Source of the DNA: Oncomelania hupensis
Taxonomy: Eukaryota; Mollusca; Gastropoda; Littorinimorpha; Pomatiopsidae
NCBI GenBank assembly: GCA_036898135.1
Contig: CM072512.1
Coordinates: 21,129,958-21,193,957, forward strand
DNA: 64,000 bases
Direction: 5' to 3'
Shown here piece after piece: positions 9,803 to 18,295 of the stretch. Every line of letters begins with the position of its first letter. Within the stretch, counting starts at the first letter, position 1. The notes beneath the pieces were generated by a model. It worked only from the letters and a program-made list of their open reading frames with translations. It had not been told where the DNA came from and made no database searches. The translations under genes were made by a program, and so were the position numbers.

Positions 9803-12780
9803 CCTATCCTATCCTATACCGTAACTCGAAGGTCGTTGGGGCACCACAGATGATCGTTTAACGAGCGTACTCCATCTTTCTCTGTACGAAGCAACCCTCG
9901 TGGCTTCGCTCAGTGTCAAGCCAGTACATTCCCCAATGTTGTGCTCCCACATCTTTTTCTGTGTCTCTCTTCTTCTGCCTCCTTGCACCGTGCCTTGCAG
10001 GATGGTCTTTGCAAGGCGTGATGCTCTGGTGAGGTGGCCATACCATCGGAGATTCCGTTTCTTCACCACTATGAAACTGTCATCGTATTGTCCAATGCCT
10101 TGTGTGATGGTATGTCGGATTTCGTTGTTGGTGATGTGCTGGGTATAGGAAGTGCCCAGAAGTCTTCTGTAGCACCTCATCTCCATGCTTTGTATTCTTC
10201 GTTGTAGATCTGCTGTGAGGGTCCATGTTTCGCAAGCGTCTAGGAAGATGGAGATGACAAGGGAACGCTGCAGCCTTGTGATGATATTCTGGGGAAGATA
10301 CGTTTATCTTACTAGGGGGTAAGACTTATTGATAGAGGGGCTGTATCGATCGTTCTTTTACCAGAATTCCAGAGCGGTGTGAGAGACAGATCACGGTGCT
10401 TGGTCACATAAAATTTATATTTGTTCTCGGGCTTTTTAGTATTATTTGGCTCAATTTGAGAAAAGCTGATTACTAATCAAAAGACTAGATTATTATGTCT
10501 CAAGAGAAGAAAACTAATAGCTACACAACAATACAAATAGAATGACACCAGTCGTATGTAGGTAATTTCTCGTTTTATATATTCAACACAACTTTGACAT
10601 GTACTTCATTAAACAGGTAAATTAATAATTCTAAGAGTTCGATGTGCTGGGAAAGTTTGTCAGCAGGTCTTCTTCATCCTATGCTACGCAAGCCTACGAT
10701 TTGAATGTTCATAGTTTAATAAATGATCTAGTGGTCGTCTAGGTTTTCTCGAGGGTAGAACTCAGTTTGCATTTGTGGGTGACTTAGCTGTATCGCGTCG
10801 GCATACGCTGGAGTCCTTCTGAGAAGTCTTGCCTCTCAGGTTGAGCGGGTGAGTCGTGTAGCTGCGAGGTTCGGGCGTGGAGAGGTAGAATCGTGGTTGT
10901 TCTCCTTCTGTACCACGGGAGCAAGCGTCATGCGTTTGTCCCCACAAACCGTCCCAGAGCTGACCTGTAAAAGTCGGAGCTCTGGCTACAATATTCTCGT
11001 CAGATATAAGTGTGCGGTCTCCTCTGCAATGTGTCCATAGCATAAGACACCTGCAAGGTTCCCATATGCACAATTCGATCCGAATCTTAAGGCTAAGATA
11101 CATCAATCCACATGCATACTGTCTCAGAAACAATAATTGGTTTCTGCACAAGTATATCAACTTAGTTGATATACTTGTGGTTTCTGTAACTATATATATC
11201 ATGAACATATTATTAATACATGGCAATCAATATAATATAAACATATCAAAACTACTGGTGTTCTTACTTCTAGACTCTGGGATCCTTGAAACCGTCTTTT
11301 AGTCTCTAGCACTCTCTCGATGAGGTGAAGATAGGCGGACACTGCAGTTTGTTCCTTGGTTTGACCCTCGCAGCTTCGTATTTCGTATTCGACTGACGAG
11401 CTAAGATCCTGGGGCTCAAGGATACTATGCAGGGGTTCCCCGGTCTTTTGACCAATCGTTTAACTCTCGTTTTAGTTAATCTCGCATATACGGGATTATT
11501 CGTTTTCATTTGAATATTTCCCTCACCTGCCCTATTTATCAGACACGTATAATTATCCTTGAATTGGAGTGTCAGAGGTAGAATGTAGGATAGATTCAAT
11601 AGAGATATGGGTCTCGGGAGCTACTTAGTGCTGTAGGGGACCCTGGTCAGTTTGGCTAAAGTAAACTAACTAATCTTGGTTCGCAAAGTCTGCGTGATTG
11701 TATCTGGAGTGTCTGGCTGAAGAGCTGTCTGAAGGAAGTTAATTTAACATGTGTGTGCTTCTCTTTAAATAACTCGCGAATTTACGTCAAGTTTTATTCG
11801 ATGGTATCTATTTTGCGCTAAGCTAATTTACTACATTTTGTCGACACTATTTCTGCTGTTACAAGCCTTATCTTGGAATGTAGACTTATGGTCCTGTTTT
11901 TCCAAATGGGCTTCATCCTTGTCAGGGCAGCAGTTGTTTGTGCGATCCTGGAGAGGACTCCCTGTCGGGACCCATTGTCTAATACAATGACTCTTAAATA
12001 TTTGAAGCTATGCACTGTGTTGAGGGATTGGCCTTGGACTTTGATCCCCATGTTGATGCCATTGGTGTTGTTGGTCATCATTTTGGTCTTCTCTGCAGTC
12101 ATTTCCATTCCATAGGCTCTGTACCAGCTGTTCAAGCTCTTGTTCATCTCCAGCCAATCCATCAATATCATTTGCAAAACGGTTGGAGATTGCTCTTTCC
12201 ATGTTTTTTCAAATGGGCTTCAACCTTGTCAAGGCAACAGTTGTTTGTGGGATCCTGGAGAGGACTTCCTGTCGGAACTTATTGCTTGATACAATTGATC
12301 TTAAATATTTGAAACTATGCACCGTTTGAGGGATTGGCCTTGGACTTTGATGTCCATGTTGATGCTGTTGGTGTTGATGGTCATCATGTGATTTGAAGCC
12401 TCTGTACCAGCTGTTCTTATTTTTCTCCAGCCAATCCATCAATATTCGCAAAACGGAGGTTGGAGATTGCTCTACACCCTATGCTGACAGTACCTTCATG
12501 ATCTGCAAGGATATCTAACATGATGCGCTCTAGAAATGTTGAAGAATGTTGGAAAGAGAAGGCATCCTTGACGCACTCCGATTGTTGGTCTGAACCAGTT
12601 CCCGATGGCACTGCTGTGAAGGACTGAACTGATAGCCTTGTCATACAGACTTTTGATGACTTCAATAATGTTAGGGCTGATGTTATACACTCTCATGGTT
12701 GCCCACAGAGCTGCATGCCAGACTCGGTCAAACGCTTTCTTGTAGTCTATAAACAAATAATATAGATATTGTTGTTGCTG
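9803..12780 (-). mobile_element. LINE-D copy 2, split by a solo LTR and internally duplicated
   Basis: The minus strand runs from VDYKKAFDRVWHAALWATMRVYNISP near 12740 through IGVRQGCLLFPTFFN, the palm remnant RFANDIDGLAG, and HSFKYL, to the C-terminal KKRNLRWYGHLTR domain near 10060 and the GGATA tail at 9803. A 1.6-kb solo LTR (10277-11863) interrupts it with duplication AGCCT. A segment of about 310 bases (WLE..NSWYR..HSFKYL..LKPIWK) is present twice in tandem, at about 11890-12200 and 12205-12450. The first Asp of the catalytic FADD box reads Asn in the first unit and is deleted in the second. The 5' end at 12780 abuts a SINE tail. It is inactive. Confidence 0.88.
10277..11863 (-). repeat. 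Solo LTR of element A family
   Basis: This is a reverse-complement, diverged copy of the LTR at 16129-17707. It starts TGTAACAGCAGAAAT (minus strand, 11863 downward) and ends in ATATCATCACA (10277), with 1,587 bases against 1,579 for the full element. The 5-base duplication AGCCT flanks it at 10272-10276 and 11864-11868, and the LINE-D sequence resumes in register on the other side. No internal region is present, so it arose by LTR-LTR recombination after insertion. It is visibly older than the LTRs of element A. Confidence 0.92.
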
Positions 12781-12935
12781 TCGCCTAGCATTGTGCTCAG
12801 TCGTCTGAGCGTCAGACTGTGCGCCCTAGACAGCAAGTGGGTCCCTCGGGCGGTTTGTGTTAGAGCCTGTATCAACCAGCGCCTTGAGCAGCTTTTGCTA
12901 AAATTGCGCTTTATAAAAATGATTTAAAAAATATA
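12781..12935 (+). mobile_element. SINE 3' half, L2-tailed family
   Basis: It matches the 3' half of the 60603 SINE: GTGCTCAGTCGTCTGAGCGTCAG (differs in a few bases), GTGCGCCC, CTCGGGCGGTTTG, then CCAGCGCCTTGAGCAGC and GCGCTTTATAAAAATG. The 5' half is missing, and it abuts the truncated end of LINE-D copy 2. Confidence 0.8.
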
Positions 12936-13330
12936 TATATCGGAACCCCACAAAACGATCTCCGATAAGCATCAAGTTTGCAAGACGAGAAATTAGTTAA
13001 TAGATAAAAACATATCATTAACCAGTTTTGTTGTTTGAAAGTCAATCCGAGACGATTCTCGTCGGGGGCACATGCATTTGCCTCAAGGAGGGTTGCCGAG
13101 AGAATTATACAATTTCGTACATTCACGTACCAACCTATCGCATTAGCTCACCAGTTCAAAGTGCCTGCTCTCACAGACAAGGGAAGTAACTCGCTTGTTT
13201 ATGGTTTAAGCCATTTAAGAACAATGCCTATTTAGTAAACAACAACAACAACATCAAAAAATAAAAGAAATGCACATAGGCTACTTACAAGCACCTTCCC
13301 ACCCCCCACCCTCCACCCCCACACACAATT

Positions 13331-13334
<4 letters not shown>
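12936..13334. other. No gene seen
   Basis: About 400 bases with no recognised gene. A C-rich CACCC run precedes the CT microsatellite at 13335. Confidence 0.5.

Positions 13335-13420
<86 letters not shown>
13335..13420. repeat. (CT)n microsatellite at the 5' end of LINE-C
   Basis: About 42 CT units with one CC interruption. The first bases of the apparent LINE-C 5' region (GGGTTCGCTGTCGACC) follow directly. LINE-C ends at 32219 against another (TC)n run. Confidence 0.97.
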
Positions 13421-13421
<1 letters not shown>

Positions 13422-13892
13422 GTTCGCTGTCGACCTTCGTAGAGTGAGGACGTGTCTGGGTAGAGCTTTCGCAACATTACACAGTGATCATTGTTATTGC
13501 CTTGGAATTGTTTTCTTTTCTCAGTTGTTGTGTATCGACTTGTCTGCTGGATATTTGAAAGGAGAAAGTGTAGCTTCATTTGCGTTTTGGACGGAGGACT
13601 TTCATCTTGCGGCAGATAATGGCAAGTTTATTTGTGGTTTCATTGACTCCTGATGGCCAGTGATCATTGATTGTAAAGTAGACATTATTGTGCAACGGTT
13701 TGTTGATTTCACAGGCCTAGGGTGGTGAAAATTTGCTGTGGACTCTCCCCCCCCCCCTCCCTCGATCCCTCCCCCTCCCCCCTCGATCCTCCCCCTTACC
13801 CAACATTTGATCAAGAAAAATTTTGGAAAACTGAGAACTGAACTCACGAATTCATCTAATTGATTTAGCAAGTGTTTGCATTTCATGACAAA

Positions 13893-15527
13893 ATGCCCGT
13901 GCATAACGAATGTTTTCGTGTGACGTGCGGTGGATTTGTCAGCTTGTTCAATCGCTTTATGGAAAAAAGGGTGATCTTAGCAAATGAAATGAGATGCAGA
14001 GTGATCACTCCTCGCAACAGACTAGAAACCACTTTATTTGCTTTTGTTTTATTCTACCTCATCTCCTTTGGCTCTGGCGAGTTGAAACAGGTCCCAAGTG
14101 GTTGCTCATACCTTATGACTGTCAGCAGTGACATTTACACTTTCAAAGAAAACGTCCACACATTTGCTACATTTCATATTGGACAGACTACAGCAGCCAC
14201 GCCAGCATCCTTGAACACGAACACACTTTTACTGCGTTGTGGCGATATTGAGAGCAACCCTGGTCCTACTACAACGAGTATCATGGAAGAAGTTGTACGC
14301 AGTTTAGAGAGTAAGATGGACAAGCAGTCAGAACTTGTGCACGGCAAGTTGAATCAGTTGATTGAAATGAGCAACGCAACTAGGCATCTCAGTGAGCAAC
14401 TGCAGTTAAAGCTTTCATCGGTTGAAGCGAAGTTAACTGCGCAGACGGTGAAACTTCAAGTTGAAATAGACCAGACACGTAGAGCGCAGGACGATCTTGC
14501 TGATAAGGTGAATCAGTTGGAGTCGAGATTGGAGGGACAAGATAGACAATCGAGAAAATCAAACGTTTTAATCTACGGTTTATACGAACATGTGACCGAG
14601 GGCTTCGACATAACACAATCAGTCGTGGACACTCTTCAAGAGCATTACCAAGAGAGAGGCTGGAGCGTGTTCGACATTGAAAGAGCACACAGACTTGGTT
14701 CTAGACGTGAACGAAACTCACATAACGACAAACCCAGACCAGTGTTTGTCAGATTTGTATGTTGGAGGGACGCAATGTTGGTGATGCAGGATTCCACAGG
14801 AAGAGAGAGGCTGCGTGAAGCAGGGCTGCGTGTTGGACCAGACATGACCAAGCTACAACGTGATGAAGTTTCTGGCTACAGACAACGTGGTATGCATGCT
14901 TACTACTCTAAAGGCAAGCTGGTGGTGACCGAGTCAAGACAACACAACAGTTTGAAGCGTGCACAGAGTTCTGATGAACCCCTCCATTCCCTCACCCACA
15001 TCTCCCACTCCCATGAAGAACACCGAATACCCGATTTGTCTCACTACCCCTACCACCCCACCCCCACCCCTCAACCCCGTATGGAGAAACGGCTGTCTGA
15101 TACCCCCTGTATGGAGGAACGGCTGTCTGGTACCATGGCAACAGTGTCCGAAACGACTGTGTCCGCAGGTCGGGCTGATATCTCCAAATTGACGACCTGG
15201 AACGGCAGTGCTGCAGTCGGCGAACATGCAACAGATGACGTCGTGGATGGCGCGACTTCCGCTGATGTGACAGACAAGGAAATCAGTCAAGATTTGGACC
15301 AACGTGCTGCTAAGGCAGCTTGCAGCCCGGCACTATCACTAATTGGGAGAGGATCCCTAGGTGGTGTGCCTGGGGGGTCCCCTGGTCGATGCAGACGGCA
15401 AAGTGACTGCGACGGACGTGGTGGTCTACGGGGCGGGTCTCAACCCCGACTGTCTTCTATGGCGACAAGGAACCGCTCCAAGAAACAGAGCACGATCGAC
15501 GTCGGCTGGCATCGAGGCAACAGATAG
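13893..15527 (+). CDS. LINE-C ORF1 protein with internal 2A peptide
   Basis: This 544-residue frame starts at the first ATG; an upstream stop at 13866 limits it, and the few codons before 13893 have no ATG. Residues 46-60 (TLFAFVLFYLISFG) are strongly hydrophobic, like a signal or membrane segment. Residues 118-125 are the exact 2A motif DIESNPGP. Residues 135-215 look like a coiled coil (repeated Leu/Val heptads with charged residues), followed from about 222 (SNVLIYGL) by the RRM-like nucleic-acid-binding region of LINE ORF1 proteins up to about 320. The last 200 residues are low-complexity. In the family, ORF1 protein coats LINE RNA. 2A-bearing ORF1s are known from sea urchin and mollusc LINEs. 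The frame is intact. Confidence 0.85.
   Translation: MPVHNECFRVTCGGFVSLFNRFMEKRVILANEMRCRVITPRNRLETTLFAFVLFYLISFGSGELKQVPSGCSYLMTVSSDIYTFKENVHTFATFHIGQTTAATPASLNTNTLLLRCGDIESNPGPTTTSIMEEVVRSLESKMDKQSELVHGKLNQLIEMSNATRHLSEQLQLKLSSVEAKLTAQTVKLQVEIDQTRRAQDDLADKVNQLESRLEGQDRQSRKSNVLIYGLYEHVTEGFDITQSVVDTLQEHYQERGWSVFDIERAHRLGSRRERNSHNDKPRPVFVRFVCWRDAMLVMQDSTGRERLREAGLRVGPDMTKLQRDEVSGYRQRGMHAYYSKGKLVVTESRQHNSLKRAQSSDEPLHSLTHISHSHEEHRIPDLSHYPYHPTPTPQPRMEKRLSDTPCMEERLSGTMATVSETTVSAGRADISKLTTWNGSAAVGEHATDDVVDGATSADVTDKEISQDLDQRAAKAACSPALSLIGRGSLGGVPGGSPGRCRRQSDCDGRGGLRGGSQPRLSSMATRNRSKKQSTIDVGWHRGNR
14244..14267 (+). other. 2A ribosome-skipping motif in LINE-C ORF1
   Basis: The codons read D-I-E-S-N-P-G-P, which fits the 2A consensus D-(V/I)-E-x-N-P-G-P exactly. 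2A sequences make the ribosome skip the Gly-Pro bond, giving two proteins from one frame. Here that would separate a 124-residue leader from the coiled-coil/RRM core. Function is inferred from the consensus. Confidence 0.88.
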
Positions 15528-16128
15528 GGGTCAGGCCAAGGTCCATCACATGTTGTGGGTATTGTTAATGATAGTTATATTACTTATAGTGACAGTGGTA
15601 ACAAAGATGGTTATGAAAATCTCAATGATGATGATGACCATGTCGTTGGTAACGCCATTCTGATTAATGAAAATGAAAATGATTTTGATAACGAAAATAA
15701 CATATTGAATGATTCTTTTAATTGTTGCAACAGTGCTAACTATCTTTTAAATAACTCTTTGTCTTTTATTACTTGTAATTTTGAAGGTTTACGTAGCATT
15801 ACAAATGAGTGTGATTTTGTGTCCCTGGTCAGTAAATACGACATTGCCTTCATTACTGAAACGTTTACCAAAACAATTCCTCAATCATTATTTTCGTCAC
15901 ATAAAGTATTTGACTCTGCTGGCATTAAAATAAATGACAACGTACATGGACGTCTCTCGGGTGGGGTGGGGTTTCTTGTGAAAAATACTTACTGTCAGTT
16001 TGTAGAGAGAATATTTACAGAACTTGACAACTTTGTAATCTTGAAGTTATCCCAACATCTTTTGAAAACAACAACAGATTGTATTTTAATAGGCTGTTAT
16101 TTGCCTCCCGAGAACTCGCCTTACTATG
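15528..16128 (+). CDS. LINE-C ORF2, N-terminal part (endonuclease start)
   Basis: The frame is the same as ORF1 and is separated from it only by the TAG at 15525-15527. There is no ATG anywhere in these 200 codons. After an acidic Asn/Asp-rich leader (to about 15740) comes the start of an AP-type endonuclease: SFITCNFEGLRS, then YDIAFITETF (metal-binding Glu), GVGFLVKN, and IGCYLPPENS. The frame is broken at 16128 by insertion of LTR element A, and it resumes in phase at 28946. The ORF2 total would be about 1,215 residues. How translation starts is unclear (readthrough, reinitiation or a dead stop). Confidence 0.82.
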
Positions 16129-17707
16129 TGTAACAGCAGAAATATTGACGACAAACATGTAGGAAATTAGCTTAGCGAAACAGAGATACCATCGAACGAA
16201 ACTGGACATTAATACAACAGTTAGCTAACAAGCAGCCCACACATGGCAAATTAACTTCCTTGAGACAGTCACACCGCCAATAGCTACCGATACCATCAAC
16301 AGGCTTGGTGACCAAGAATTCTAAATAGCATACTTTAGTCAAAACCTAACCATAGCGTTGTCTTCGATTAACTAACTTACTGCACCATGAGACATTAAGT
16401 AGCTCACTCCAGCCAAAAGTTACCCAGATGATGTCACCCGTATTGGGCAGGCACAGCTTATCGTTATTACATCTATCCTACCCTCGAACCCTGATACTCC
16501 ACTTGAAAAGTGATTATGCGTGGCCAGTGACAAGAGAGAAGGGGAGGAACTATTCAAATTAGAACCATAATTCTGTAGATGCGAGATTAACGAAAACGAG
16601 AGCTAAACACGATTGGTCAGAAGACTATTGGGAACTTTTGCATACCTTTGGGGACCAAATCTCAACTGATCAGTCGCAAAAGAACTGTTAAGCTGTGAGG
16701 GTCGACCAAAGGAACAAACTGCAGTGTTCGTCTATCTCCATCTCATCAAGAGGGTGCTAGAGACGTAAAAGACGATTTCACGAGTCCCAGAGTCTACAAG
16801 TAAGATAACACTAATAGTTTTGATATGTGTATGTTTATTGTATATTGATTGCCATGTATAAATAATATGTTCTTGATATATATAGTTACAGAAACAGATT
16901 ATTGTTTCTGAGACAGTATGCATGTGGTTTGATGTACCTTAGCCTTAAGATTCGAATTGAATTGTGCATATGGGAACCCTGCAGGTGTCTGATGCTATGG
17001 ACACTTTGCAGAGGGGATCGCACACTTATAGCTAACGAGAATACTGTAGCCAGGGCTCCGACTTTTACAGGTCGGACCTGGGATCACGTTTGTGGAGACG
17101 AACGCCTGACCGTCACTCCCGTGGAACCAAGGAGAACTACCACGATTCTACCTGACCACGTCCAAACCCCACAGCTTCAAGAGCGACCCGACTTACCTTA
17201 GCTAAGTCACCCACAAAAACTGAGTCATACCCTCGAGAAACTAGAACATTAGAAACGTACGAACAGTGAAAATCGTAACCGCAGGTAGCAAATGACGAAA
17301 GAAACCTGTTAAAACATTTTCCCAGCACTTGGAACTATATTACTTATTAATTTACCGATTAATGCAGAAATGTTGAAGTTTGTGTTGAATATATAAAAAG
17401 TGAAATTACATACATACGACTGGTGTCATTCTATTTGTATTGTTGTGTAGCTATTAGTTTTCTTCTCTCGAGACATAATAATCTAGTCTTTTGATTAGTA
17501 ATTAACGGTTCTCAAGTTGAGCCAAATGATACTAAAATTCCCGAGAACAAATATAAATTTTATGTGACCTAAGTGCCGTGATCTGTCTCTCACACAACTT
17601 ACGGAATTCTGGTAAAAGAACGATCGATAGTGGTAGCACATCGCCCATCTATCAATAAGTCTTACCCCCTAGTAAGATAAACGTATCTTCCCCAGAATAT
17701 CATCACA
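16129..17707 (+). repeat. Element A 5' LTR
   Basis: 1,579 bases, TG...CA ends. It matches the combined 3' LTR pieces (21776-21980 plus 27567-28940, also 1,579 bases) with three differences noted near 17117 and 17161. A short 99-codon frame (16902-17201) recurs in the 3' copy, but this is shared repeat sequence, and the solo LTR does not keep it. Confidence 0.95.
17392..17399 (+). promoter_or_regulatory. TATA-like box in element A LTR
   Basis: TATAAAAA lies about 310 bases before the LTR end, and again at the matching place in the 3' LTR (about 28625). The solo LTR keeps TATAAAAC on the minus strand near 10582. Conservation across diverged LTRs supports a core promoter. Confidence 0.5.
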
Positions 17708-17709
17708 TA

Positions 17710-17727
17710 TGGGGGCTCGTCCGGGAT
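17710..17727 (+). other. Element A primer-binding site (tRNA-Pro)
   Basis: TGGGGGCTCGTCCGGGAT starts two bases after the LTR. It is complementary to the 3' end of tRNA-Pro including CCA, and is the same 18 bases used by murine leukaemia-type retroviruses. The match shows the minus-strand primer. Confidence 0.9.
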
Positions 17728-18077
17728 AATAAATTTTTGTATCTATATCTTGAGTAACTAAAGATAATAACTTATAGGAAACATTATCTTATTTAGGATT
17801 CGTAACAGTGGTCTAGTACAAAATCCGAGAGTTGACTCAGTTACATTGGGAAAAACTTTTTTCTTGATTTTTGAATTGCATGATTGAATTGATTGTTGTA
17901 TGCACATGTATGTATTGATTGATGTAAGATAATTGTGTCTTATGCATTGATTGAAAATTGTTGTGGATTGCTGGTAACATCTCACATAGGGATATTGATT
18001 GTACTTGTGTTAATCTAGATTGACTAGGAGTATTTAGGTTATCTTGCTTTTGGACTCTGGAAATCTAGAAATCTATC

Positions 18078-18290
18078 ATGGCCGACTTCATCAAGGTCCG
18101 GAGAGAATTGAGAGAAGAGGGGATAGCACTAGGTCTGGCAGGGCAAGATTTAATCACGTATGTAACCTCAGAATGGGATAAATTGGAAAAATCCAGAGCA
18201 GAGGAAAGAATCGGTGCAGAAAAAGCTAGAGCTGAGGAAAGAATCTGTGCAGAAAAAGCTAGAGCTGAGGAAACCATGCAGAAAAATTAA
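18078..18290 (+). CDS. Element A gag N-terminus (frame-interrupted)
   Basis: Seventy codons starting MADF. The N-terminal pattern (MADF, then LxGxxLxxYV) also opens element B gag, so the two gags are related. Residues 36-66 are a Glu/Arg/Ala-rich coiled-coil repeat (RAEERI..AEKA). The frame ends at a TAA (18288-18290) in an A-rich stretch, and the rest of gag continues in the -1 frame from the same stretch. An AAAAAAC heptamer lies just after the stop, so programmed slippage there would not bypass it. A mutation is the simpler reading. Confidence 0.75.
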   Translation: MADFIKVRRELREEGIALGLAGQDLITYVTSEWDKLEKSRAEERIGAEKARAEERICAEKARAEETMQKN

Positions 18291-18295
18291 AAAAC

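Larger units (their letters stand above)
13421..16128 (+). mobile_element. LINE-C, 5' part (5' UTR, ORF1, start of ORF2)
   Basis: This is the outermost element of the nest. It has a leader of about 470 bases (13421-13892, with a C-rich stretch near 13750), ORF1 (13893-15527) and the first 200 codons of ORF2. It stops at 16128 where LTR element A begins. It resumes at 28946 after the duplicated bases CTATG, in the correct reading frame. Without the insert the element would be about 6.0 kb, a normal full LINE length. The 5' boundary at 13421 is inferred from the flanking CT runs. Confidence 0.82.

Noticed and set aside
15361..15663. Overlapping 100-codon frame with a hydrophobic segment between ORF1 and ORF2 of LINE-C
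   Set aside because: It overlaps the ORF1 end and ORF2 start in another frame and its hydrophobic run comes from T-rich codons; no homology recognised.
16902..17201. 99-codon frame repeated at 28135-28434 as a conserved gene
   Set aside because: It lies in the two LTRs of element A, so the conservation reflects LTR identity; the solo LTR copy does not keep the frame.
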